Positions 32,999 to 41,629 are shown, counted from the first letter of the stretch. The stretch: 64,000 nucleotides of DNA from CALNYZ01 sp942490945 (GCA_942490945.1 CALNYZ010000018.1:744001-808000), one strand, 5' to 3'. Notes: a model not told the origin generated them from the letters alone. Numbers and translations: made by a program.

Positions 32999-33160
32999 AT
33001 GAAAGCTTCATTAAATAGCTTAATTTTTCTGCTCATTCTTGTTGACAGTACCACGCCATGTACGAGTGCGAGTGTATACATGTGGGTAGAAAAACAAGGC
33101 AATACACATCATACCGAAGCACCACCGCCGGAAAGTGCTGCGATAAAAGTTGTCAGGTAG
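32999..33160 (+). CDS. Mini-ORF with signal peptide and DUF4124-like start
   Basis: 53 residues. MKASLNSLIFLLILVDSTTP looks like a signal sequence. It is followed by SVYMWVEKQGNTHHTEAPPP, the pattern of DUF4124 domains (Y-x-W-V-D/E-x-x-G-x-x-H-x-T-x-x-P-P). The frame stops shortly after; a second frame continues to 33270 with CKMINYIGNELKIAGK, so a single frameshifted gene of about 90 codons is possible. No strong ribosome site. It may be degraded. Confidence 0.4.
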   Translation: MKASLNSLIFLLILVDSTTPCTSASVYMWVEKQGNTHHTEAPPPESAAIKVVR

Positions 33161-33426
33161 ATAATTGCAAAATGATCAATTATATTGGTAATGAGCTAAA
33201 AATTGCAGGAAAAGTTGATGAAGTCATGATAATATTCGCAGGTTACATGCTTTGTACAACAGTTATGTGAAGAGGTCTTACACAAACATATTGATGCTGA
33301 TGAAATACACTTGTATCTAAAACTTTTATGATCCTGGAAATGTGAAAATAAATTTCATTTTAATAAATTGATTATACATGGTTGAACAGCATCTGGATTG
33401 TCTTTATATTTACAGCGGAAAGATTA

Positions 33427-34245
33427 ATGAAAATATCTGTATACGGTGCAACCGGATTTATCGGTAGTGTTTTCTGCAAAAAGTTTCCTGATAATGTCAT
33501 TAAGATTGGTCGTGAAACAAGAAAGCCTGAATCTAACGAAATCCTGTATCTAATCAGCACAACAAGTAATTATAATGTGTTGCATGATACAACAATTGAT
33601 GTAGATGTAAATCTGCGAGTATTAATGGAAGTGCTGGCGGAATGCAAGGAAAAAGATATTACCTTTAATTATATAAGCAGTGGATTTGTTTACGGGAACG
33701 ATATTCTGGATGCCAGGGAAGATGATTATTGTGATCCGCGCGGGTTTTATTCGATCACCAAGCGAGCGGCAGAAATGTTAATGATTTCGTTTTGTAAAAC
33801 ATTCGGTATCAATTACAGAATAATGCGCCTGGCGAATGTCTATGGTACAGAGGACAGAGAAGACTCGGGCAAGAAAAATGCGCTCGGACACCTTATTAAC
33901 CAGTTAAGAGAAAACAAGGATATTAATTTATATGATGGTGGTGATGTATTACGTGATTACCTGCATGTAGAAGATATCTGTGACGCCATCCACCTGATTA
34001 TGGTAAAGGGTGATAAAAATAGCATCTACAATATCGCCAGCGGAAAGCCCATGAAATTTCGTGATATTATTCAAATGGCAAAAGAGCAACTGCAAAGCAA
34101 CAGTAATATAAATTCAATTGAGGCGCCTGAATTTTACAAACAGGTACAGACAAGAAATTTCTCTTTGAATGTTGAAAAATTGAAAGCATTGGGTTTTGAA
34201 GAAAAAATACCTATGCAAGAGGGAGTAAAAATACTATGTCATTGA
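33427..34245 (+). CDS. NAD-dependent epimerase/dehydratase (extended SDR)
   Basis: 272 residues from the ATG at 33427; the longer frame to 33382 has no extra homology. The Rossmann glycine motif is YGATGFIG at the N-terminus. The catalytic Tyr and Lys are in GFYSITKRAAE, with NYISSGFVYGN just upstream and DYLHVEDICDAI typical of nucleotide-sugar SDRs. It probably makes or reduces a deoxysugar nucleotide together with the dehydratase encoded next, whose ATG overlaps its stop by ten bases. Confidence 0.9.
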   Translation: MKISVYGATGFIGSVFCKKFPDNVIKIGRETRKPESNEILYLISTTSNYNVLHDTTIDVDVNLRVLMEVLAECKEKDITFNYISSGFVYGNDILDAREDDYCDPRGFYSITKRAAEMLMISFCKTFGINYRIMRLANVYGTEDREDSGKKNALGHLINQLRENKDINLYDGGDVLRDYLHVEDICDAIHLIMVKGDKNSIYNIASGKPMKFRDIIQMAKEQLQSNSNINSIEAPEFYKQVQTRNFSLNVEKLKALGFEEKIPMQEGVKILCH

Positions 34246-35558
34246 ATAAGCTGATTTCTGAATTTATATCCAAGGCGAAACAGGAAGATGAAAAGCTGTT
34301 CCCGTTTATCGCAAACAAGAAAATCTTCAATGAAGAAAAAGATTCAGTATATTACTCCGGGCCTTACTGGGATGACCGTGAAATACAGGCCATGTTTTAT
34401 AGCATATTAAAAGGTAAATGGTTGTCAGCAGGAGAAGATGTAGATCGCTTTGAGCGAAAATTCTCGAAGAAGTTTCATAAAGCTCACTCCGTTATGGTGA
34501 ATTCGGGCAGCTCGGCAAATCTTGTGTTGATAGCCGCATTGAAAAAATATTTTGGCTGGCAAGACGGCGATGAAATTATCGTGTCATGTGTTGGGTTTCC
34601 AACGACGATTAATCCCATAATTCAGAATAATCTCAAGCCTGTGTTTGTCGATATAAACTGGGATGATTTGAATTGGGACCTTGATAAGGTGGAAAAAAGT
34701 ATTACTGGCAAGACACGTGCAGTTTTTTCTTCACCTGTATTGGGTAATGTGTATGATCTCGATAGGCTTATAAAAATATGTGAAGATAACAAACTGGAGA
34801 TCATTGCTGATAACTGTGACAGTCTGGGTAGTAAATGGAAAGGTAAGTACCTGACTGATTATGCCGTTGCTGCATCCTGTTCATTCTATCCTGCACATCA
34901 TATTACAACAATCGAAGGCGGGATGGTTTCTTCTGATATAGAAGAAATAATCGATATTGCGCGAAGTTTTGCCTGGTGGGGGCGAGGTTGTTATTGTGTT
35001 GGCAAACAAAATTTACTCGCCAATGGTGTTTGTGGACAACGCTTCAGCAAGTGGATTGATGGCTATGATGAAAATGTTGATCATAAATATTTGTTTACCA
35101 ATATTGGTTACAATCTTAAGCCAACCAATTTTCAGGGTGCGATTGGTGTAGTGCAATTACAAAAATTTGACGAAGTCCATGAGCTGCGACGATCAAACAA
35201 GGAAAAAGTCAGCAAAATATTTGAGCGCATTAGTGGACTCAGAACTTTAAATGAGCATCCTGAGGCCGAAACCAGCTGGTTTGGTGTGCCACTGGTTTGC
35301 CAGGATAAAGCACAAAAGCAGAGGTTAGTTAACCATCTGGAAGAGAACAGAGTCCAAACCAGAAATTATTTTGCCGGCAATATTCTGATGCACCCGGCAT
35401 ATCGTGACATTGACGATTTTAAAAAATACCCGAATGCAAATGAAGTATTGGACAGGGTCTTTTTTGTTGGCTGTTCGCCGACTATTTCTAATGAGATGAT
35501 AAATTATATGGAAGTAATCGTTGACAAGTTCATTACACTATCGCATAAAAGTGAGTAG
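34236..35558 (+). CDS. RfbH-type CDP-4-keto-6-deoxy-glucose 3-dehydrase
   Basis: 440 residues, DegT/DnrJ/EryC1/StrS aminotransferase fold. The cofactor lysine is replaced by His in SFYPAHHITTIEGG, the hallmark of PMP-dependent 3-dehydrases (E1/RfbH, ColD). Four cysteines that match the E1 iron-sulfur site are present: one in ADNCDSLG, then 57 residues later GRGCYC, then NGVCGQRF. The last spacing is 11 residues where Yersinia E1 has 7. The enzyme makes 3,6-dideoxyhexose precursors for O-antigen or capsule. Length is normal for the family. Confidence 0.9.
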   Translation: MSLNKLISEFISKAKQEDEKLFPFIANKKIFNEEKDSVYYSGPYWDDREIQAMFYSILKGKWLSAGEDVDRFERKFSKKFHKAHSVMVNSGSSANLVLIAALKKYFGWQDGDEIIVSCVGFPTTINPIIQNNLKPVFVDINWDDLNWDLDKVEKSITGKTRAVFSSPVLGNVYDLDRLIKICEDNKLEIIADNCDSLGSKWKGKYLTDYAVAASCSFYPAHHITTIEGGMVSSDIEEIIDIARSFAWWGRGCYCVGKQNLLANGVCGQRFSKWIDGYDENVDHKYLFTNIGYNLKPTNFQGAIGVVQLQKFDEVHELRRSNKEKVSKIFERISGLRTLNEHPEAETSWFGVPLVCQDKAQKQRLVNHLEENRVQTRNYFAGNILMHPAYRDIDDFKKYPNANEVLDRVFFVGCSPTISNEMINYMEVIVDKFITLSHKSE

Positions 35559-35561
35559 TCG

Positions 35562-36302
35562 ATGAACCAGTCGGTAGCTATTTATTGTGTTTGTTTTCCA
35601 AAACACGAGCCTTTCAAAATACAAAAATATCAACAAAATATCATGTGTAATGCGCATGGTATTGAGGATGCATACCGCGAAACGCTAATCAAGAAGGGCT
35701 TTGTCTTCGATGATAGTGGCGATAATATCTCCACTCTGAACTGGGCATTTGGAGACCTGACAGCAACCTACTGGATCTGGAAAAACTCGCCGTACGATAT
35801 TGTTGGCACGAGCCAGTACAGAAGATTTTGGGATAATAGTATTGCCAACATGGAATTCAGGCCAAACACCTTGTATGTACAAAAACCTTATATATTAGAC
35901 AAGTCGATAAAAGACCAGTATATAGAATGTCATGGCGAACTTGGTATAGCTATCCTTGAAAAACTGGTTACTGAAAAGAAAATACCGCTCACTCAAGCTA
36001 TGTTAGACAAGACCTATGCGTTCGAGTATTTGCATTCTTGTAATATGTTCATCGCACATAAAGAATTATATGATCGGTTCTGTAAAATTTTATTTGATAT
36101 TGTTTTTGAAGTTTATGCTGCATGTAAAGATCACTTAGACAGTGTTGAACCCTACAATAAAAGAATCCCCGCTTTTCTTGGCGAACGGATCGTTATGGCA
36201 CTCATCGTGAATAAAGAACATTTTTTCCCGGGTATAGATGTTGTTCCGTTAAAATGGTCTGTGAAGAAAAAACCTCTACTAAAGAAACTCTTTGGATTTT
36301 GA
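35562..36302 (+). CDS. DUF4422 glycosyltransferase-like protein
   Basis: 246 residues. The DUF4422 signature is clear: LNWAFGDLTATYWIWKNSPYDIVGTSQYRRFW, later YAFEYLHSCNMFIAHKELYDRFC and RIPAFLGERIVMALIV. Members of this family transfer sugars in capsule or lipopolysaccharide assembly. The start lies three bases after the dehydratase stop, so three genes 33.4-36.3 kb form one operon. No membrane segment is seen. Confidence 0.88.
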   Translation: MNQSVAIYCVCFPKHEPFKIQKYQQNIMCNAHGIEDAYRETLIKKGFVFDDSGDNISTLNWAFGDLTATYWIWKNSPYDIVGTSQYRRFWDNSIANMEFRPNTLYVQKPYILDKSIKDQYIECHGELGIAILEKLVTEKKIPLTQAMLDKTYAFEYLHSCNMFIAHKELYDRFCKILFDIVFEVYAACKDHLDSVEPYNKRIPAFLGERIVMALIVNKEHFFPGIDVVPLKWSVKKKPLLKKLFGF

Positions 36303-36576
36303 TTTAAGATCTAATATTTGCCTGTTGATGGTTTATCCTTATGGGTACTATGTCTGTATGCAAGAAAATGCAGTACTTGGGGATAGACTTTGTCTTCATA
36401 TCTTTTATCCAAAACTCTTATAAGTAACTGATAATAAAGCAACAAAATATATATTTTTTGTTCAGGTTTTACTCAATCTAATTCTTTTTGTTTTTATTTT
36501 GTGCTCTATGCACGGTTGTTTCACATCGAGATTGTTAATGTATTCACACCCCCCAACAAATATAGAGGTGTAGGAG

Positions 36577-36750
36577 ATGTTTAGTTTAAGCAGTTTAAAT
36601 ATCGCAGTTTTGCGCCGATCTTCGAGCTACCAGGGAACTGAACGTCGTCGTTGCGGAGAACGTCGCGTTCATGCCGATCGCCGTCGTGAGCCACGTATCG
36701 GTGATATCAGGGAACGTCGTTCGGATATTCGTCGAAGCAAATCGAGTTAG
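36577..36750 (+). CDS. Arginine-rich micro-protein
   Basis: 57 residues. TAGGAG ends right at the ATG. After MFSLSSLNIAVLRRSSSY the protein is built of short repeats around ERR: GTERRRCGERRVHADRR and GDIRERRSDIRRS, giving a strong positive charge. Similar short Arg-rich proteins occur in gammaproteobacteria without known function; nucleic acid or membrane binding is a guess. It stands alone, with no partner gene within 130 bases. Confidence 0.65.
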   Translation: MFSLSSLNIAVLRRSSSYQGTERRRCGERRVHADRRREPRIGDIRERRSDIRRSKSS

Positions 36751-36887
36751 GTTGATCATTATTTCTGGCGTAAGCTTGTATTAATTCAATAAGTGTAAGG
36801 AAGGAAATTATTTATTGAGTAAGTAAGATAAAGATCAAATGGTTGGGTAAACCACATAAATAATAATAAAAGTCTTTTTCGTGATCT

Positions 36888-37715
36888 TTATTCTGGTGTA
36901 CGTGCCTCTGAGCAGGGAATGCTCAACCAACGAGGCACATCACCATCTATTTGCAGCGCTGTTAACTGACCACCCCATACACAACCACTATCCAGACAAA
37001 AATAATTATCCAGCTGATATGGTCCCAGGGTTGACCAGTGCCCAAAGATTACACGGGACTTGATAGGTTGACGATTGGTCAGGGCAAACCACGGGGTCAG
37101 ATGTTTCGGTTGGCTACCGATCTTGCCATTCTGTTTCAGATCCATTCTTCCGTTGGCATCTACATAACGCATTCGGGTAAAACTGTTGGTGATATAACGT
37201 AGTCGATCCCATTTTTCGAGGTCGTCGCGCCAGTAATCCGGATCATTGCCATACATTCGCTGTAAAAGCTTTTTGTATTTGTTGCCGCGTAAAACTTTTT
37301 CCAGTTCTGCCGCGTACTGCCTGGCTTGCTTGAGTGTCCACTGCGGGCTGATGCCTGCGTGTACCATGGTCGTTTTTATTGATTTATTATGCTGCAGTAA
37401 TGGTTGATGCCTTAACCAGTGAAGTAATTCTTCTGCATCAGGGGCATGAAGAATGGCCTGCAAGCCTGGATCATTTATGTCGCGAATACCTTCCGCCAAC
37501 GCCAGCAGGTGCAAGTCATGATTACCTAGAACTGTAGTGATGTGTTCCCGGTTCTGGTATGCATAGCGCAAGGTTGCCAGTGAGTCGGGGCCACGATTGA
37601 CCAGATCACCGGCGAGCCACAAGCTGTCTTGTTTCGGGTCGAATTTGATATGTTCCAGCAGTTGCTGAAAAGCTTGAAAACAGCCTTGCAAATCACCTAT
37701 CGCATATATTGCCAT
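36888..37715 (-). CDS. apaH: Diadenosine tetraphosphatase, symmetrical
   Basis: 275 residues. It splits Ap4A into two ADP. The calcineurin-type metal motifs are in order: GDLQGC near residue 7, GDLVNRGPDSL near residue 36, GNHDLHLLALA near residue 64, MVHAGISPQW, and VIFGHWSTLG for the distal His. The gene starts one base after the stop of the methyltransferase. In many gammaproteobacteria apaH follows apaG directly; here a methyltransferase is between them. Confidence 0.96.
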   Translation of the reverse strand: MAIYAIGDLQGCFQAFQQLLEHIKFDPKQDSLWLAGDLVNRGPDSLATLRYAYQNREHITTVLGNHDLHLLALAEGIRDINDPGLQAILHAPDAEELLHWLRHQPLLQHNKSIKTTMVHAGISPQWTLKQARQYAAELEKVLRGNKYKKLLQRMYGNDPDYWRDDLEKWDRLRYITNSFTRMRYVDANGRMDLKQNGKIGSQPKHLTPWFALTNRQPIKSRVIFGHWSTLGPYQLDNYFCLDSGCVWGGQLTALQIDGDVPRWLSIPCSEARTPE

Positions 37716-37716
37716 A

Positions 37717-38325
37717 TTAGTTCTGTTTTTTTAGTTGCAGGAATCGAAACCAGCCGTTTAACAGTAGTGGTGTATCTTCCATGCATTTTAATTCCGGTAC
37801 AAATTGTAACGCATGTTCAATAACGATGTCCGTTCGTGTAGCGAGGTGACGCATTACAGGATTCAACATGCGTCTTACTGGTGCGCGTTTACCTTCTGGT
37901 ATAAATTTATCCACAATGTTTACACTGCCGCCGGGTTTCAGTACACGCGATACTTCCTTTAATGTTTTTATCGGATCACCTGCAACGGAGACAATCAGGT
38001 GTAATATTATTTTATCAAAACTGTTATCCGCATATGGCAACCGCATAATGGAGCCGCGATGCAAGTAAAGACAAAGATGTGGGGGGATGACATGCTTCGC
38101 CACTGCCAGCATCGCGGCATTCATGTCAATCGCAACATATTTTGCATCGTTTGGCAAGTAAGGAATATCAAGACCGGTGCCGATGCCACCAATCAGTATC
38201 GTTTGATCTTTAGTCATACCCAATTTATCAAAACTGTACTGACGCATTGCTGCGGTAGCATTTTTAACAATGGGATTATAAAACGGTGACAGTAAAGTGT
38301 AGCTAAGGTTTAGCCCTTTACTCAT
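37717..38325 (-). CDS. Class I SAM-dependent methyltransferase
   Basis: 202 residues. Motif I is LIGGIGTGLDIPYLP near residues 44-58, followed by the acidic loop YVAIDMNAAML and the post-motif region LPYADNSFDKIILHLIVSVAGDP. The fold is of the ubiE-like Methyltransf_11 group. RVLKPGGSVNIVDKF is the usual strand. The substrate cannot be read from sequence; the neighbours (apaG, apaH) offer no clear hint. About ten bases separate it from the apaG stop. Confidence 0.88.
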   Translation of the reverse strand: MSKGLNLSYTLLSPFYNPIVKNATAAMRQYSFDKLGMTKDQTILIGGIGTGLDIPYLPNDAKYVAIDMNAAMLAVAKHVIPPHLCLYLHRGSIMRLPYADNSFDKIILHLIVSVAGDPIKTLKEVSRVLKPGGSVNIVDKFIPEGKRAPVRRMLNPVMRHLATRTDIVIEHALQFVPELKCMEDTPLLLNGWFRFLQLKKQN

Positions 38326-38335
38326 ATGACGACAG

Positions 38336-38734
38336 TTAATGAATGGTGTTGGGTGTCGCCAGCGTGAAGGGTTGAATTACTGCATTAAATTCCACACCAT
38401 CATCAGCAACCATTTGATAAGTACCTTGCATGCTACCGACAGGTGTTTCGATCATGGTACCGCTTGTATAGCGAAAGCCATCACCCGGTTTAAGGTAGGG
38501 TTGTTCACCGACAACTCCCTCACCATGGACTTCCTGCACTTTGCCTTCTGCGTCAGTAATGACCCAGTGGCGGGTCAGGAGTTTGGCAGGCATTGTGCCT
38601 TCATTACGAATTGTAATGGTATAGGAAAACACATATCGACTATGTTCGGGCGCAGATTGTTCCGGCAGATATTCTGTCTCAACGTCTACCATTGTATTGT
38701 ATTCTGTATCGATATTTTCTGTGCTCTTGCTCAT
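38336..38734 (-). CDS. apaG: ApaG protein
   Basis: 132 residues from the Met at 38734, chosen because AAGGG lies five bases upstream; six more codons are open to 38752. The fibronectin-like ApaG domain has VFSYTITIRNEGTMPAKLLTRHWVITDAEGKVQEVHGEGVVGEQPYLKPGDGFRYTSG, split here by common family positions, and the end GTYQMVADDG. ApaG is linked to Co2+ resistance and magnesium efflux in enterics, biochemical function unresolved. Confidence 0.94.
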   Translation of the reverse strand: MSKSTENIDTEYNTMVDVETEYLPEQSAPEHSRYVFSYTITIRNEGTMPAKLLTRHWVITDAEGKVQEVHGEGVVGEQPYLKPGDGFRYTSGTMIETPVGSMQGTYQMVADDGVEFNAVIQPFTLATPNTIH

Positions 38735-38859
38735 GCTGCCCTTGATACCCATTTGTTGTTGATAGCGGCTATTATTCTACACACTATTTCGGACATAAAA
38801 AATCTTGTATTTCGTACGACTAATCAGACAGTTTTACTGTGACTTTGTTCGGTATCATT

Positions 38860-39129
38860 TCACGCCTGACGGGCATCACGATGAGTTGAGACGAATTTAA
38901 TGGCATCACGGACGGCTTTTTCAACGTCTGCGTGCATTTTACTGCGTTCGTCGGAGGTCAGGTAAAAGGCCATGTCGATGTCATGTCGTACATAGCGGGC
39001 AGGTAACTGGTTAAGCGCTACACAGGCGATATCTTCAAAAAAGGCGTCATCTGCGCTGATGTTCTGATTACGCGAAATCTCGCTAAATACCAGCTGTTCG
39101 TAGTAATTATGAATATTGCTGTAACTCAT
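38860..39129 (-). CDS. Late competence protein ComFB-like
   Basis: 89 residues from the ATG at 39129 (AGGTGG eight bases upstream); a GTG four codons earlier is less well placed. EDIACVALNQLPARYVRHDIDMAF is the ComFB signature. In Bacillus this small protein is part of the comF operon; in cyanobacteria and proteobacteria ComFB domains have been linked to cyclic-di-nucleotide binding. No competence genes are nearby. It is one of three genes inserted between apaG and ksgA. Confidence 0.85.
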   Translation of the reverse strand: MSYSNIHNYYEQLVFSEISRNQNISADDAFFEDIACVALNQLPARYVRHDIDMAFYLTSDERSKMHADVEKAVRDAIKFVSTHRDARQA

Positions 39130-39178
39130 TGATTTATCCACCTATGTTCAGAATATGAAGAGCCTGAACGGGCCAAAT

Positions 39179-39709
39179 TCAGCTTGTTTGGCGGTCTATT
39201 CGGCATTCTGGCGAGTTGCGTATACGCCAGCTAGGAGTGTTATCGGCCAAAATGAGTGAATTGTTTAGCAGCCAGTCCCGTGCATCCTCAGCATCTTGCT
39301 CGAACCAGGCGCGTGTCGAACCCAGTCGAAAACTGTAACCCCAGCTATCCATATCCTGCATGATTTGCTGTTGCGAATATCCGCTTAAATAATCGCTCAG
39401 TATTATCTGTAAATAACAGACCGCATTTTCTTCGTCATAATCGCCCCCCGCATTGGTGTGTAGTCCCTGGCGGCGATGCGAGTCCATGCAGATGAAATGG
39501 CAGGCCTCATGCAGGGCCGAGTGTACGGGCGTGTCACCGCGGATATATAAGGTATTGTCAATCAGACCTGCTTCCGGTGCTTGCCAGAAACTGCCTGGAA
39601 TATCCTCGTTAACAGCAACCTGCCGTATTGTCAGGGAATAGGGTGCCAGTAAATTTGCGAGGGCTGCTTGCGGTAATGCGCTGCACTTTATGACTGCAAT
39701 TGTATTCAT
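39179..39709 (-). CDS. Putative HExxH metalloprotease-like protein, function unknown
   Basis: 176 residues. LHEACHFICMD near residues 67-77 contains HExxH, and DEENAVCYLQI, about 20 residues further, supplies a Glu in the right place for a third zinc ligand, as in small gluzincin-like peptidases. There is no signal peptide, so it should be cytoplasmic. I do not recognise a named family. It lies between the ComFB-like gene and the CheW-LysM gene, all on the same strand. Confidence 0.7.
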   Translation of the reverse strand: MNTIAVIKCSALPQAALANLLAPYSLTIRQVAVNEDIPGSFWQAPEAGLIDNTLYIRGDTPVHSALHEACHFICMDSHRRQGLHTNAGGDYDEENAVCYLQIILSDYLSGYSQQQIMQDMDSWGYSFRLGSTRAWFEQDAEDARDWLLNNSLILADNTPSWRIRNSPECRIDRQTS

Positions 39710-39760
39710 GGCCAGATTTCAGATTTCAATGTCCGGGTTCCAGAACGCGTGGTGCTGGAA

Positions 39761-41629
39761 TTATCGGCTTTGGTAAATTATACGGATATTATTGCCCGGA
39801 TATATTAGGTCCGGATTCTTTATTTTACTTAGTTGTGCGAGCTCGGGATAGCGATATGGATCATGCAAGTAACGAATCGCGATATGCCAGAGTGTATCGC
39901 CTGTTACGACGACATGGGTAAATTCGTATTTTATTTTTGACGGATTTTGCAGCGAAGGCACGTCAAGCGAAATTGCCTCGGGTAAGGAATAGAGTGCAAA
40001 TTTGTCGGTTGTGTTTTTCGTATTGTTCGGTTCAGCGGTCATATTGCTTGATTGATTGGCCGGTGTTTTTTGTACCTGGGTTTTAAATTCAGGCTTGTTG
40101 GGACTGGTGAGCACAATTGCGATACCTTGCTCGTCGTGTTCTATGGATGCGTGATGCTGGTCTGGATCCGGAATAGTAGCCTTACTGGTTGGGGATGGAG
40201 TGACTTCTTGTGTCAACATCTCCTGTTTATTTATTGCGCCTTGTGAATTATTAGCAATGTTTGCATCATCAGCTGTTTTATCGCTTCTCAATGCCGGAAT
40301 AATGATAGGCGCGGGACTATAGCTGCTGACAGGTGTTGTGCTGTTGCCAGTTACATCGCTGCGCAAGTAATAAAATCCGGCTGCTGCACACAGTAATATG
40401 ATTAACGAAAAAACAATTAAAAATCGCTTGCCAGAGCTGTGTGTTAAAGCAGTATCTGTATTCGGAACGACGCGGGATGATGTCTCGCCCGATTTTGGGC
40501 TGGATGCGGACGCAACATGCGAAGTTGTTTCGCCGTTTATTGTTTGCTTGTTAGCTTCATAATGTTGCCGATTTGTTACCTGTGCATGACGGTGTGGCGT
40601 ATGAATATCTTTTGCTGGAAGGCTTTTTCTCGTTGCTGTGGGTTCGATGTTTTCAGGTCTGGCATTCTTTGTTATATCCGGTTTTGTTGAGTCGGCATGT
40701 GGCGGTATTTTTGCTGTGCTTGAAGGTGAGCTTCTGTCTGATGACTTGCTTGCACCAGGCATTGTTTTTGTGCTGTCTGTCATATTTGATACAGACTTGA
40801 ATGGCACAACATTATTCCTGACCTTTTTGTCCCGGGATGGATGTTGAACTTGATCTTGATTCGATGCTGCTGTTGAAATTTTCTCATTATCACCGTGCCG
40901 AGTTACCGGTTCAGTCTTGTCATTATGTGTTGATGCATGTTGCTGAATCGCCTTAGCCGATGATTCTGTGCCATTTTTTTGGGTTGGTTTCCCAACGACA
41001 GGCAGGCGTGTGACCTGCGCTGCCGATGATGATATTGATGAAGGGTGAGTCGATTTTGTTGTGGGTGTGTCTTTTTTGTCAGAAGAGGTGCTACCGTGCT
41101 TATTGGACGCGGAAGAATTTGCACTGACAAGACTCGCTTGTAATTTGGATGAATGTTGTGCGTAGAGTTCTTCAATGTATTCACGCAAATAACCAGTACC
41201 GGTTATTTTTGCCAGTTTATCGAATTCCGCATAAAGCAGAATCTTGTCTTTAATCAGCAAGGTACTTTTAAATATGCCACGAGGAAGATGGGGAGGCAGG
41301 GCTTGCCAGCCACTTGTGGGCATTTCAACCACATCAATAATGTCATCCACCCAATAGCCGCGCGAGCCATCTTCCTGATCCACAATAATCATGCGTCCGG
41401 GATGTTTCCAGTTTGATTCAGGCACACCAAAGCGGTAACGCAAATCGGTGACTGCGACGACTTTTTTGTTAAAAGCGAAAATTCCCGGGCTTGATGCTGT
41501 GCTACCCGGAGGGTGTGTAAGGTTGGCAGGTGGTTCAATAATCGCAGTCACAGTACGTGTCGGCGCGCAGCACAATACTGGGCCGACCCGATAGATTGCC
41601 AGGGCATTATCTGCGTTTACTTGTGTCAT
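39761..41629 (-). CDS. CheW-like domain - transmembrane - LysM fusion protein
   Basis: 622 residues. Residues ~1-155 form a CheW-like domain (IYRVGPVLCCAPTRTVTAII, FAFNKKVVAVTDLRYRFG, IIVDQEDGSRGYWVDDIIDVVEM). Residues ~170-395 are a low-complexity Ser/Thr/Lys linker. A transmembrane helix lies near residues 402-420 (FLIVFSLIILLCAAAGFYYL). After a second linker a LysM domain closes the protein: HVVVTGDTLWHIAIRYLHDPYRYPELAQLS. The CheW part would be cytoplasmic and LysM periplasmic, bound to peptidoglycan. This resembles FimV/TspA logic (LysM plus TM) with an added CheW head. Confidence 0.85.
   Translation of the reverse strand: MTQVNADNALAIYRVGPVLCCAPTRTVTAIIEPPANLTHPPGSTASSPGIFAFNKKVVAVTDLRYRFGVPESNWKHPGRMIIVDQEDGSRGYWVDDIIDVVEMPTSGWQALPPHLPRGIFKSTLLIKDKILLYAEFDKLAKITGTGYLREYIEELYAQHSSKLQASLVSANSSASNKHGSTSSDKKDTPTTKSTHPSSISSSAAQVTRLPVVGKPTQKNGTESSAKAIQQHASTHNDKTEPVTRHGDNEKISTAASNQDQVQHPSRDKKVRNNVVPFKSVSNMTDSTKTMPGASKSSDRSSPSSTAKIPPHADSTKPDITKNARPENIEPTATRKSLPAKDIHTPHRHAQVTNRQHYEANKQTINGETTSHVASASSPKSGETSSRVVPNTDTALTHSSGKRFLIVFSLIILLCAAAGFYYLRSDVTGNSTTPVSSYSPAPIIIPALRSDKTADDANIANNSQGAINKQEMLTQEVTPSPTSKATIPDPDQHHASIEHDEQGIAIVLTSPNKPEFKTQVQKTPANQSSNMTAEPNNTKNTTDKFALYSLPEAISLDVPSLQNPSKIKYEFTHVVVTGDTLWHIAIRYLHDPYRYPELAQLSKIKNPDLIYPGNNIRIIYQSR

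Noticed and set aside
33058..33270. 70-residue ORF as an independent gene
   Set aside because: Cys-rich start antagonistic to the DUF4124-like frame; more likely the continuation of a frameshifted gene than a separate one.
38339..38842. 167-residue plus-strand ORF opposite apaG
   Set aside because: Cys- and His-rich antisense shadow that spans the apaG gene and its promoter.
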